Source of the DNA: Pseudoscardovia suis
Lineage (GTDB): Bacteria; Actinomycetota; Actinomycetes; Actinomycetales; Bifidobacteriaceae
Assembly (NCBI RefSeq): GCF_002797875.1
Contig: NZ_PGFC01000005.1
Span: forward strand, 124,001 to 188,000
Length of the DNA stretch: 64,000 nt
Direction of reading: 5' to 3'
Shown: in pieces, positions 45,470-54,447 of the stretch
Layout: each line of letters starts with the position of its first letter
Position numbering within the stretch: position 1 is the stretch's first letter
The notes under the pieces: model-generated
What the model was told of the DNA's origin: nothing
Database searches by the model: none
What the model saw: only the letters and a program-made list of their open reading frames with translations
Program-made: the position numbers and the translations under genes

Positions 45470-46060
45470 ATGGCCGACACGGACGAGAAACTCGAAAACG
45501 CTATCGAAGACGATACGCCTGACTTCGAGGACACCCCGCAGACCGATTCAGACGATTCACAGGCGCAGGCAGCGGAAGACGGCGCAGAGACCGACGGCGA
45601 TGCCGCGGTTGACGATTCCGCTGAGGCGGATTCGGATTCCACTGAGGATTCCGACAGCACCGCCGACGATAAGGACGCGGATAAGGGCTCGGACACCGAA
45701 GACGCGGATGCTGAGGATGCCGACGCCGAGGATTCGGAAAAGTCCGACGAAATCTCCCGTAAGATTGATGAACTTCTTGCTGAAGACAACGAAAAGAACC
45801 TCACGCCGCAGATGCGCCGTCTCCTTCAGCGTGAAAAGGAGCAGAGCCGTCGAGTCGAGAAGTCCATTGAAGGCACGAAGACCAATCCCACGTGGTTCCT
45901 GTGGATCATGTGCGGCCTCATGATTCTCGGCCTGGTGTGGATCGTGGTCTATTACCTGACCGGAGCTTCATGGCCTATTCCGAAGATCGGCAACTGGAAT
46001 CTGCTCATCGGCTTTGGCATCATGCTCGTTGGCTTCCTCATGACAATGTGGTGGCACTGA
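45470..46060 (+). CDS. crgA: Cell division protein CrgA with long acidic N-terminus
   Basis: 196 residues. The C-terminal 75 residues are the CrgA core: basic helix, NPTWFLWIMCGLMILGLVWIV, the YYLTGASWPIPKIGNWNLLI loop and the second helix IGFGIMLVGFLMTMWW. CrgA is an FtsZ-ring-associated membrane protein. The first about 105 residues are Asp/Glu/Ser/Ala with almost no hydrophobics (DKDADKGSDTEDADAEDADA), roughly doubling the usual length of 85-95. AAGGAG precedes ATG 45470. Confidence 0.93.
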   Translation: MADTDEKLENAIEDDTPDFEDTPQTDSDDSQAQAAEDGAETDGDAAVDDSAEADSDSTEDSDSTADDKDADKGSDTEDADAEDADAEDSEKSDEISRKIDELLAEDNEKNLTPQMRRLLQREKEQSRRVEKSIEGTKTNPTWFLWIMCGLMILGLVWIVVYYLTGASWPIPKIGNWNLLIGFGIMLVGFLMTMWWH

Positions 46061-46126
46061 TAATTGGCGCTGACCATTTGATTGCAGGTTGCTGCTGCGG
46101 TTGACGCTTTCAGAGCCTTTTGTATT

Positions 46127-46168
46127 GCCCTCGTTTTGCGCATCATGCGTAGGCGAGGGCGAATTTTT
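46127..46168 (+). terminator. crgA terminator
   Basis: GCCCTCG (46127-46133) pairs with CGAGGGC (46154-46160) with inner GCGCAT/ATGCGT pairing, followed by GAATTTTT. Confidence 0.8.
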
Positions 46169-46188
46169 AGCTGTCCCGCACCATAGCA

Positions 46189-46233
46189 AAATGCCTGGTG
46201 GGCATGCTCAAGTGCACTGCCCGCCAGGCATTT
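46189..46233. terminator. Second, bidirectional terminator
   Basis: 15-bp stem AAATGCCTGGTGGGC (46189-46203) / GCCCGCCAGGCATTT (46219-46233), one G-U pair on the RNA, loop 15. Serves the minus-strand gene ending at 46270. Confidence 0.8.
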
Positions 46234-46269
46234 CGTTATGCTTACAAAAGCTGTGAATCAGTTGGGGAA

Positions 46270-46506
46270 TCAGGCCTTTTCGCTCTCGGCTTCAGCTGCC
46301 GGAGCTGCGTCCTCATCCTCAGCTTCGTCGTCATCTGCGTCGTCAAGACCCAGGTCGACAGGCGAAGAGCTGTTTTCCCAAGGCTCTTCCCACGGATCGT
46401 ATTCAGGATTCTGCTGCTTGTAGATGTAGAACCCGACTGCACCCGCGAGCAAGGCGCCGAAGAGGATGGCGAAAAACTTCCAGCCGTTACCAGACTTGTT
46501 CTCCAT
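46270..46506 (-). CDS. Small single-pass membrane protein, unknown function
   Basis: 78 residues: a short N-terminus, helix WKFFAILFGALLAGAVGFYIY, then an entirely acidic tail (WEEPWENSS ... LDDADDDEAEDEDAAPAAEA). AAAGGAGACTTCA gives a strong ribosome site for ATG 46506. Resembles small actinobacterial proteins encoded beside crgA/rhomboid, but I cannot name a family. Monocistronic. Confidence 0.8.
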   Translation of the reverse strand: MENKSGNGWKFFAILFGALLAGAVGFYIYKQQNPEYDPWEEPWENSSSPVDLGLDDADDDEAEDEDAAPAAEAESEKA

Positions 46507-46795
46507 TGAAGTCTCCTTTCAGGAAAGCTCGGGCTTGCTCTTCCAAGCCGTTGAATATATTGTATTGCCTCTTGTGAAATGTGGTGTCCAGATTCAAGAA
46601 ACGCCGCAAAACACAGGCATGTCGCACGTGTCGGTGTGTTGTTCCACGGCGGGACAATGCAGGCGTGTGACGCGTAGTGCGTCATGGCGACGGGCGCGGA
46701 GCCAGTGCAATGGATTATATGGAATCCGTCTCAATAAACCGATGCCGGAAACCGACGTCGCTGCGGACGCCACTCGTGTGCATTAGAGTTGAACC

Positions 46796-47569
46796 ATGAC
46801 TTCTCCAATCAGATTTTCTCCCAGACGTTGGATGCATCGACTGCGATATGAGTGGAGGCATCGTGGTCCGGTCATCACTGGCATCATCATCGCTTTGTGC
46901 GTGCTCATGTGGTTGGTGGAGCAAATCGCTTACTATTCCAGCAGCAATGCGTTCGCATCCATGGTCTACGACATGGCATTCATCCCGGCGCTCACGAAAT
47001 CGCAGCCGTGGATATTCCTCACATCGATGTTTATGCACGCTCCTGGCGTCGATGTGTGGCACATTCTGGGCAATATGATCACCCTGTGGTTCATCGCTCC
47101 CTCGCTGGAGAAGCTGCTGGGGCATTGGCAATTCCTGGCTTTGTATCTGCTCAGCGGGCTGGGTGGCGATGCGGGCAACATGGTGTATGCGCGTGTGCTT
47201 GACGATCCGCAGTCATGGTTTCAATCCTCCTACGGCGCCTCCGGTGCGATTTTCGGTCTGTTCGGTGCATTGCTGGTCGCATATTCGCGCATGCATCTTG
47301 ATATCCGTTCGTTGATTGTGCTGGTGGTGATCAACCTCGCCATGCCGTTCTTCGTGCCGAACATCGCGTGGCAGGCGCATGTCGGCGGTCTGTTGACGGG
47401 CGCAGGCACATCAAGCATGTTGATTGGCACCACCGCCATACGGCGCGTCTTGAATTACACGCAGCGCACGATTATCACCGTGCTGGTTGTGGTTGCTGTG
47501 ATTGTGGGCATTGTGCTGCTGTGCCGATACACCAGCGTATGGAATTCGGTGCTATCTCTGAGAGGTTGA
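46796..47569 (+). CDS. Rhomboid-family intramembrane serine protease
   Basis: 257 residues, six helices. Catalytic Ser in YGASGAIFGLFGALL (GxSG), catalytic His in WQAHVGGLLTGAG, and the family loop motif LTSMFMHAPGVDVWHILGNM. Cleaves membrane-embedded helices; substrates unknown. Common neighbour of crgA and the sortase block in bifidobacteria. Confidence 0.94.
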   Translation: MTSPIRFSPRRWMHRLRYEWRHRGPVITGIIIALCVLMWLVEQIAYYSSSNAFASMVYDMAFIPALTKSQPWIFLTSMFMHAPGVDVWHILGNMITLWFIAPSLEKLLGHWQFLALYLLSGLGGDAGNMVYARVLDDPQSWFQSSYGASGAIFGLFGALLVAYSRMHLDIRSLIVLVVINLAMPFFVPNIAWQAHVGGLLTGAGTSSMLIGTTAIRRVLNYTQRTIITVLVVVAVIVGIVLLCRYTSVWNSVLSLRG

Positions 47570-48352
47570 TGTTAAAGGGGAGCAGACTGGTGCCGGGGCG
47601 CTGCATGGTAGGTGTAGCGTCCCGGCGCTCTCTTTCCACCAATGTGGATAACTTTGTGGAAAGGTGGGGATAGGGGTGGATAACAATGCCGATTGCTGTG
47701 GGGTCAATCGGTGCGTTACATGCTTAACAAACGGTGAAATTCGAACGAAAAACGATGTTCGAGACCCGTAATCTGATTTGTTGTGCACAGCTAAAAACGT
47801 TGCAATTGCAGGGCTCAGATGGGTTATCCACAAAATTGTCCACTATTGTGACTTTTCCCTGTGCATAGCTGGGGATTAAAGAGGATTGATGGTGTGAATC
47901 GGGAGCAATTCAAGAATCACAAGCGTGTAAGTTGTGAACTGCTGTGGACATCTTTGTGGATAACTATTAATTGAGATGTTCACGAACCTTGATTTTTACA
48001 GGCATCTGTGACCTGCGCAGGAAAGCAATAACCCTTTAATAACCCTTTTCACCCTGGACCTTGAGTCTGGGGCATCTTGCTCAATGCAGGCGCTGGCGGC
48101 CGTCTCTGAGGTGGAGGATGAGGATGTCGTAATTTTGGGCTTCACGCGTGCATTGGAGCCCCACAGCGGCGTTCTCTGCCGTCTTAGCGGGGAGGTGGCG
48201 AACCCTGTCCGCAAATAAACAATGAGGGGATGCCTCGCGTTTGCGAAGCATCCCCCTGAACCGCGGCAAACAGCCGGCTAGCCGGTCAACGGTTTGGTAT
48301 CAGCCAGCCTTAGCCGACCACACGCCAACCGTTGACTGCAGCGGCGCCGGTG
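47570..48352. other. Non-coding region with a second DnaA-box cluster
   Basis: Three perfect DnaA boxes: 47643-47651 (TGTGGATAA), 47824-47832 (TTATCCACA) and 47955-47963 (TGTGGATAA). Near matches: 47655-47663 (TGTGGAAAG), 47675-47683 (GGTGGATAA), 47781-47789 (TTGTGCACA) and 47837-47845 (TTGTCCACT). The stretch 47640-48040 is AT-rich for this genome and free of reading frames. It lies about 35 kb from oriC. Confidence 0.75.
48226..48255 (-). terminator. Terminator of the phosphorylase gene
   Basis: 13-bp stem with one mismatch, GGGGATGCCTCGC (48226-48238) / GCGAAGCATCCCC (48243-48255), GTTT loop. A longer-range inverted repeat, GTCAACGGTT...AACCGTTGAC, lies between it and the stop (48283-48337). 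Confidence 0.7.
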
Positions 48353-50818
48353 TTACGCCCGGTGAGCCGGCATCGGGCCGGTCATCCACACGCGCTCGAG
48401 GTAATCCTCGATGGAGCGGTCGGAGCTGAAGTAGCCGGAGTTGGCCACGTTGAGCACAGCCATGCGAGCCCACTTCTGCTCGTCGCGGTAGGTCTCCTCG
48501 ATCTTGGACTGGATGTCCATGTAGGAGCGGAAGTCGGCGAGGGTCATGAAGTAATCCTTCGTGAGCCAATCGTTGACCAGATCCTTGTAGGTGTCCTTGT
48601 CACCATCGGAGAACGTGCCGTCAGCAACCAGGTCAATGGCCTGCTTGAGGTCGGGGTCGGACTCGTAGTAGTCGTGGGACAGACCCTTGGTGTCGTAACC
48701 CTTGGCATACAGGTCGGTGACTTCGTCCACGTTCATGCCGAACAGGAAGAAGTTCTCAGCGCCCACGAGGTTGCGGATCTCGACGTTTGCACCGTCGAGC
48801 GTGCCGACGGTGAGAGCGCCGTTGAGAGCGAACTTCATGTTGCCGGTACCGGATGCTTCCTTGCCAGCCTGGGAGATCTGCTCATCGAGATCGGTTGCCG
48901 GGATGAGGTTCTCGGCGAGCTCGATGTTGTAGTTCCACGGGAAGTAGACAGCCAGCTTGCCCTTGACGGCCGGGTCATTGTTGATGACGCGGGAGACGTT
49001 GTTGATCAGCTGGATGGTCTGCTTGGCGAGGTAGTAGCCCGGGGCTGCCTTGGCGCCGAAGAACACGGTGCGCGGCACGAGGTCGTCGGGGTTGATCTTG
49101 CCGGACTTGATGTTCGCGTAGGTGGAGATCACGGAGAGGATCTTCAGAGCCTGGCGCTTGTATTCGTGCAGACGCTTGATCATGGAGTTGAACATCGTGT
49201 TCGGATCCACGTCGAAGCCGTACTTGCGCTTCGCGAAGGCGGCGAAGTCACGCTTGTTGGCCTTCTTGACCTCAGCGAACTTCTTGACGAACTCCGGATC
49301 ATCGGCCAGCGGCACGAGGCCCTTGAGCATTTCGAGGTCGGAGATCCAAGCGTCGGTGCCCAGGCCCTCGGTAATGAGGTCGGACATGCGCGGGTTGGCG
49401 ATCTTGACGAAGCGGCGAGGGGTCACGCCGTTGGTCACGTTCGTGAACTTCTGCGGGAACAGATCCGAGAAGTCCTTGAGCGTCACGTCCTTGAGCAGCT
49501 CGGAATGCAGCTCAGCCACACCGTTGACATGCTGGCCGGCGGCGGTGGCGAGGTAAGCCATGCGCACCTTCGGCTCCTTGTCGGTGGAGATGATGCGCAT
49601 GCGGTCGATCTTCTCCTCGTCGGAGGTGAGGCCCTTGAGCTCCTCGACGAAGCGGCGATCGATCTCGTTGATGATCTGCATGTGGCGCGGCAGCAGCTCG
49701 GAGATGAGCGACACAGGCCACTGCTCCAGAGCTTCCGGAAGCAGCGTGTGGCAGGTGTAGTTGAAGGTGTGGGAGGTGATGTCCCAAGCGGTATCCCAGT
49801 CGTAGCCGTAGTCGTCGAGCAGCACGCGCATGAGCTCGGCGATGCCGATCACCGGGTGGGTGTCGTTGAGCTGGAAGCAGATCTTCTGCGGGAAGGTCGT
49901 GAGATCCGGCTTGTCCTGACCCGGGTAGAACGTGCGGATGGCGTCCTGGATGGAGGCGGCCACGAAGAAGTACTGCTGCTCGAGGCGCAGCTGCTTGCCC
50001 ACCTTGGTGGAATCCTCGGGGTACAGGATCTTCGTGATGGTCTCAGCCTGAATCTGGTTGGCGACGGCCTTGGTGTATTCAGACTTGTTGAACGTCAGCA
50101 GGTCGAGTTCGTCCTCGGCCTTGGCGGTCCACAGACGCAGGGTGTTCACACGGCCGGACTTGTAGCCCGGAACCATGTAGTCAACCGGGATGGCGCGCAC
50201 AGACCATGCCGGAACCCACTTGGTGCCTTCGACCTTGCCGCCGAAGGAGACGTGCACCTGGCGGTTGTAATCGGTGTGGCCCCACGGGTTCTCCTTGAGC
50301 AGCCAGTAATCCGGCGTCTCAATCTGCTTGCCGTCCTCATCGAACTTCTGCTTGAAGATGCCGTACTGGTACTGGATGCCGTAGCCGAATGCCGGCACGC
50401 CCAGGGATGCGAGGGAGTCGATGAAGCAAGCAGCGAGACGGCCAAGACCGCCATTGCCCAGGCCCGGCTCATATTCAGCGTCGATAACGTCCTTGGGGTC
50501 ATAGCCCAGTTCCTTGACCGCAGCGTCGAACTGGTCGGTCAGGCCGGCGTTGAGCAGAGCGTTCTGGAGCTGGCGTCCCATCAGGAACTCAGCGCTGAGG
50601 TAGCCGACGGCCTTGGTGTTGCCGTTGACCATGTCCTGCTTGGTGGTTTCCCAAGAATCCACGAGATGCTTGCGCACTGCAGTCGCTGCAGCGACGTACA
50701 CGTCGTCGACTGTGGCTTCCTTCGGGGTGACGCCTTGAGTGTACTTGAGCTCGGTACGGATTTCGTTGGCGAAGTCCGTTGCAGAGATGGGGTTGTGGGG
50801 TGCAGTAATTGCTGCCAT
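48353..50818 (-). CDS. glgP: Glycogen/maltodextrin phosphorylase
   Basis: GT35 phosphorylase, 821 residues, releasing glucose-1-phosphate from alpha-1,4-glucans. Landmarks: AVGYLSAEFLMGRQLQNALL, EPGLGNGGLGRLAACFIDSL, LNDTHPVIGIAELMRVL, and the PLP site EASGTGNMKFALNGALTVGT near residue 660. Catalytic domain is full length. Start ATG 50818 follows AGAGGGCCTGT. Could equally be called MalP; bifidobacteria have several. The 518-bp gap 50819-51336 has degenerate GTGGCTTGGCG repeats at about 51190-51245 and nothing else I can support. Confidence 0.95.
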   Translation of the reverse strand: MAAITAPHNPISATDFANEIRTELKYTQGVTPKEATVDDVYVAAATAVRKHLVDSWETTKQDMVNGNTKAVGYLSAEFLMGRQLQNALLNAGLTDQFDAAVKELGYDPKDVIDAEYEPGLGNGGLGRLAACFIDSLASLGVPAFGYGIQYQYGIFKQKFDEDGKQIETPDYWLLKENPWGHTDYNRQVHVSFGGKVEGTKWVPAWSVRAIPVDYMVPGYKSGRVNTLRLWTAKAEDELDLLTFNKSEYTKAVANQIQAETITKILYPEDSTKVGKQLRLEQQYFFVAASIQDAIRTFYPGQDKPDLTTFPQKICFQLNDTHPVIGIAELMRVLLDDYGYDWDTAWDITSHTFNYTCHTLLPEALEQWPVSLISELLPRHMQIINEIDRRFVEELKGLTSDEEKIDRMRIISTDKEPKVRMAYLATAAGQHVNGVAELHSELLKDVTLKDFSDLFPQKFTNVTNGVTPRRFVKIANPRMSDLITEGLGTDAWISDLEMLKGLVPLADDPEFVKKFAEVKKANKRDFAAFAKRKYGFDVDPNTMFNSMIKRLHEYKRQALKILSVISTYANIKSGKINPDDLVPRTVFFGAKAAPGYYLAKQTIQLINNVSRVINNDPAVKGKLAVYFPWNYNIELAENLIPATDLDEQISQAGKEASGTGNMKFALNGALTVGTLDGANVEIRNLVGAENFFLFGMNVDEVTDLYAKGYDTKGLSHDYYESDPDLKQAIDLVADGTFSDGDKDTYKDLVNDWLTKDYFMTLADFRSYMDIQSKIEETYRDEQKWARMAVLNVANSGYFSSDRSIEDYLERVWMTGPMPAHRA

Positions 50819-51336
50819 ACAGGCCCTCTTTCTTGAATATTGATGTCATGCATTTCTTCGCCGTTCATCTGCTCGCATGTTTGTGTTTGGCATGCGAGTG
50901 ACGTGCGGGCGCTGCACACCTCGGCGGCGCGGCACAGGTCTACGCGAATGGCGAAGACTGAAATTGCACGCGTCCCATACTAATGCAAGTTATGTCCAGA
51001 AAAGCCGCATAACGGCATATTCTCGGCGTTTTCTTAATGACTTATTCACGAATTTCCCCGCAATCGGCATGATTGTTTGTGAAGATTTTGGCATGGGTGC
51101 ATGGTGGCTTTCGGTGGGATTGTTTTGATGCAACGTTTTTGCAAATGATGGTGCTTTGAGAGGATGGGGTGGTGTGTGTTTGCGGTGTGGCGGTTTGCGG
51201 GGTGGCTTAGGTGGCTTGGCGTGTGGCTTGGCGCGTGGCTGAGGGCTTGCGGTTTTGTTGAAGGATGATGGGAAGGACGATGGGTTTGCGAGAGAATGGC
51301 GGTTTGGTGGGCTGACTGCGTGGCACAATCGGCGGT

Positions 51337-51876
51337 ATGGCAGTGATTCACGATAAGGATCGTTTGGAAGGCGCCACATCCCTGAAGGCATGGAAAGATG
51401 CGGCATTTGAGCAACTCGAGATGCTCGTTGCGCAGGGGGATGGCACAGAACAGGGGGATGGTGTAGACGGCGGCAGCGTTGCGGCAGCGGATTCAGCGGA
51501 CGCGGCGGTCGCCATGGCATCATCCTCGCTTGCACAATTGCAGCGGGCTTCTGCAGAGCTGCGCATGAGGGTCTCGCCGACGTTGGGGCGTCGTGCGATG
51601 GCTATGGCGGTGAGATATTCCCTTTATCTGCTTGAGAAACGTGCGCCAGGGCCGGGGGTGGAGGTGCGAGTGGCGCCGTATGCAGCAGTCAAGGTGCTCG
51701 ATGGCCCAGCTTCTGATCCGCACAACCTCACTCCGCCGGACGTCATCGAGCTTGAACCCGTCGTGTGGTTGCGCATGGCGTGCGGTGTCACCACGTGGCA
51801 AGAAGAGAAGGATGAGGGGCACATCGCTGCGGTGGGGCCGCGCGATGACCTGCGTCGGTTCCTCCCCCTTGTTTAG
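51337..51876 (+). CDS. Bacterial sterol-carrier-like protein (SCP_3 type)
   Basis: 179 residues. The C-terminal 85 residues match the actinobacterial SCP_3 pattern: RYSLYLLEKRAPGPGVEVRV, PYAAVKVLDGP, LTPPDVIELEPVVWLRMACG and the closing VGPRDDLRRFLPLV. The N-terminal half is Ala/Ser/Asp-rich. SCP_3 proteins are cytoplasmic, conserved and uncharacterised. Ribosome site weak. Read toward trpS, with the REP-like array between. Confidence 0.78.
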   Translation: MAVIHDKDRLEGATSLKAWKDAAFEQLEMLVAQGDGTEQGDGVDGGSVAAADSADAAVAMASSSLAQLQRASAELRMRVSPTLGRRAMAMAVRYSLYLLEKRAPGPGVEVRVAPYAAVKVLDGPASDPHNLTPPDVIELEPVVWLRMACGVTTWQEEKDEGHIAAVGPRDDLRRFLPLV

Positions 51877-51952
51877 CTGCTGGAGGTACCGCGCCCTGCT
51901 GGAGGTACCGCGCCGTTGTGAATACAGCGCGGCTTGCCGCGGTTTTCCTGCT

Positions 51953-52600
51953 ATGTGTGAGTGCTTGCTTACACATTGGCGCGTTTGGTGGAGTGTGTGG
52001 GTGCGGGATTGGCTTGTTATTGGGGTTCCTTGTATGGCTGGCATGACTATGTGCGCGTGGTGGCTGGTACATAAGCCTGTGAAAACCGGGAGGGGCGGTT
52101 ATGTGCCGGTGGCGGCTGGCACATAACGGCTGTGTGGGGTGTTGGTGGGTGGGGAGTGGCTTGTTTGCTGGGGTTGGGTGTCTTGGTGCTGCCGCTGGGG
52201 TGGTTATGTGTGAGTGCCGGCTGGCACATTGTTGGCGGCGGGCTGTTGTGTTTTGGGAGGTTTGTTGGGATTGCTGGGGTGTCGGTGTGTCGGATGCTGG
52301 TGGGGTTGGCAATGTGCGCGTGGTAGCTGGCACATAAGCCTGTGAAAACCGGGGAATGCGGTTATGTGCCAGTGGCGGCTGGCGCATAACGGCTGTGTGG
52401 GGTGTTGGTGGGGCGGGGAGTGGCTTGTTTGCTGGGGTTGGATGTCTTGGTGTTGCCGCTGGGGTGGTTATGTGTGAGTGGCGGCTGGCACTTTGGCGGG
52501 TGGATGGGCGCCCGTGAACAAGCGCCAAAAGCGTGGAGTTTGCGGTATCGTCCAATGGGCGCTTTGGCGGGTGGATTGGCGCCCGTGAGCAAGGGGCGAT
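51953..52600. repeat. REP-like array of TATGTG...CACATA palindromes
   Basis: Seven units of about 30 bp with inverted ends (for example TTATGTGCC-N10-GGCACATAA) start near 51953, 52047, 52099, 52204, 52310, 52360 and 52468. They are embedded in a roughly 182-bp direct duplication (52049-52230 and 52312-52492). A second duplicated segment follows: CTTTGGCGGGTGGATKGGCG at about 52491 and 52561. One copy of the ATACCGYAAACYACA family lies at 52534-52548 (inverted). The 926-bp gap 51877-52804 has no credible gene. Confidence 0.8.
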
Positions 52601-52620
52601 AGGCGAGTGGGGTATAGAAA

Positions 52621-52658
52621 GGGGCTTCGGCGTGAGTTGTTGCTCTCGCCGAAGCCCC
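52621..52658. terminator. Bidirectional terminator downstream of trpS
   Basis: GGGGCTTCGGCG (52621-52632) pairs perfectly with CGCCGAAGCCCC (52647-52658), extended by GAG/CTC, flanked by AAA and TT. Confidence 0.8.
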
Positions 52659-52745
52659 TTAGGCTGGCCGGATGGTCGACGGCAGCCAGACAGCCGACGA
52701 TGGCATCCGCCAGCTACGCCGTTATCATGAGCCGGGATGTCATCG

Positions 52746-52781
52746 CCAACCGGATTGCCGTCTCCAACCGGATTGCCGTCT
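52746..52781. repeat. 18-bp tandem duplication next to the trpS stop
   Basis: CCAACCGGATTGCCGTCT occurs twice head to tail (52746-52763, 52764-52781), 24 bp before the trpS stop codon. Confidence 0.9.
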
Positions 52782-52804
52782 CATGGAGTGCGATCAGTGC
52801 TTGA

Positions 52805-53914
52805 TCAGTACTTCATGCCCATTGCCTCGCGCACCTCATCGAGCGTGCGATTCGCAATTTCATTGGCGCGCTTGTTGCCGTCGTGAAGCACATCGCGCAC
52901 ATAATCGGGATCCTTCTCCAAGGCGGCGCGGCGCTCGCGATGCGGAGCCAGGAACTCATTCACGGCCTTCGTCACGAACTGCTTGAGTGCGCCTGCGCCG
53001 GCATCACCGATTTCTTCGGCGACGTCCTGCGGCGTGCGCCCAGTGCAGAGCGCAGCGGTGGTGAGCAGCGCGGAAACCTGCGGGCGGTTCACCGGGTCGA
53101 ACGTGATGCGGCGTTCGGAATCCGTGGGGCTCTTCTTGATGAGCTTCGCGGTTTCCTCCGCGGTGGCACCCAGCATGATGGAATTGCCATACGACTTGCT
53201 CATCTTGCGTCCATCCAGGCCCGGAATTTCCGGTGCGTCGGAAAGAATCGCCTCCGGTTCGGGGAACACGGGGTGCTTCTTTGCATAACGATTGTTGAAG
53301 CGGCGTGCGATGGTGCGGGTGATTTGCACGTGCGGCAGGTTGTCCTTGCCGATCGGCACCACGTTTGCCTTGCAAAACAGGATGTCGCACGCCTGATGCA
53401 CGGGGTAGGTGAGCAGCAGGCCGGTCAGCGCGTGGCCGGATGCCTCCATCTCGCTCTTCACCGTGGGGTTGCGTTCCAGCTCCGCTTCCGAGACAAGCGA
53501 GAGGAACGGCAGCATCAGCTGGTTTTCCGCCGGCACTGCCGAATGGGTGTAAATCATGGTCTTGTTCGGGTCGATGCCAGCGGCAAGGTAATCCATGACA
53601 AGCCCCAGCACGTTGTCGCCGATGTGCTCGGTTGTGTCGCGGTCGGTAATCACTTGGTAATCGGCGATGATGATGTTCGTGTTGACGCCGAGGTTCTGCA
53701 TGGCGACGCGCTCTTTGATGGAGCCGAAGTAATGGCCCAGATGCAGGCGTCCGGTCGGGCGGTCGCCGGTGAGCATCGTGAATTTGCTCGGGTTGGCGCG
53801 CAGCTTCTCCAGGGTCTCGGCAGAGCGCTTCTGCGCGGCTGCGAACGTGTCGCTGATTTCGTTACCTGCGGCGGTCACCTGCGGTTCGGCAGCCGTTTGT
53901 GATTCATCGACCAT
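52805..53914 (-). CDS. trpS: Tryptophanyl-tRNA synthetase
   Basis: Class Ic synthetase, 369 residues. HIGH-type motif TGRLHLGHYFGS near residues 54-65, and KMSKS in LDGRKMSKSYGN near residue 235. Also VPIGKDNLPHVQITRTIARR, the amino-acid/tRNA site region of TrpRS. A 25-residue N-terminal extension precedes the core. AAGGAGAAATCCAC precedes ATG 53914. The leader carries a perfect dyad and a 9-bp triple repeat. Confidence 0.96.
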   Translation of the reverse strand: MVDESQTAAEPQVTAAGNEISDTFAAAQKRSAETLEKLRANPSKFTMLTGDRPTGRLHLGHYFGSIKERVAMQNLGVNTNIIIADYQVITDRDTTEHIGDNVLGLVMDYLAAGIDPNKTMIYTHSAVPAENQLMLPFLSLVSEAELERNPTVKSEMEASGHALTGLLLTYPVHQACDILFCKANVVPIGKDNLPHVQITRTIARRFNNRYAKKHPVFPEPEAILSDAPEIPGLDGRKMSKSYGNSIMLGATAEETAKLIKKSPTDSERRITFDPVNRPQVSALLTTAALCTGRTPQDVAEEIGDAGAGALKQFVTKAVNEFLAPHRERRAALEKDPDYVRDVLHDGNKRANEIANRTLDEVREAMGMKY

Positions 53915-53928
53915 GTGGATTTCTCCTT

Positions 53929-53984
53929 GAAATCTTGGAAATCTTAGAAATCATGAGAATCCTTGAATATTGGGAATATTCAAG
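53929..53984 (-). promoter_or_regulatory. trpS leader: 9-bp triple repeat and perfect dyad
   Basis: On the minus strand, a perfect dyad with 10-bp arms CTTGAATATT/AATATTCAAG and a CCC loop (53984-53962) is followed by three GATTTC units at exact 9-bp spacing (53952-53929) and then the ribosome site. No T-box or Trp-codon leader peptide is evident. The rest of 53985-54447 shows nothing firm. Confidence 0.55.
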
Positions 53985-54447
53985 CGCGACCTGATTGTCT
54001 CGCGATTCTCGCATTTCTTACGTTCCAAGTCTATGGCTTGACGCGACCTGTGACTGTGGAATACTCGCGGAATCCACCGATAAAAATACTTAAAGGGATT
54101 TTGCGGAAACCTTTGCGAAAGAGAGAGTGAATCATCGGAGGGGCAAATTTTCGGGGTAACAGTTGCAGGCGCATATTGGAGCATGGGTGTGCAACGCGAA
54201 TTGCGATGCGATTAACAACTGCTGCACGGTTAATCACCCGCAACACGCAATGCCTCGTGGTGGTGGATCGCGCTTGGTTGCGTAGAAGAAACGCCGGATA
54301 TCAGCTCAATTGCGGCAATCATGCAGAATTTTTTGTTCTCATGGCGAATGAGACGGCCCAGTAGCGAAATTAGGTGGTAACCTACTGAATGATGATTTAG
54401 CAAACAACTGTGCCTTAAGGCATCTTGACTGACGTAAAGGGGGTCGG

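Noticed and set aside
51788-52555. 255-codon minus-strand open frame rich in Pro, His and Thr across the REP-like region
   Set aside because: It is the translation of the palindromic repeats, has no ribosome site, and overlaps the SCP_3 gene antisense; the repeats are open in several frames on both strands.
51953-52600. CRISPR array
   Set aside because: Units are unevenly spaced (about 50 and 105 bp), spacers are themselves duplicated, and no cas genes are present.
53915-54200. T-box riboswitch for trpS
   Set aside because: No T-box antiterminator consensus and no specifier loop could be found.
54176-54364. 62-codon plus-strand frame before the DUF3073 gene
   Set aside because: No ribosome site and no similarity I recognise; more likely upstream regulatory sequence.
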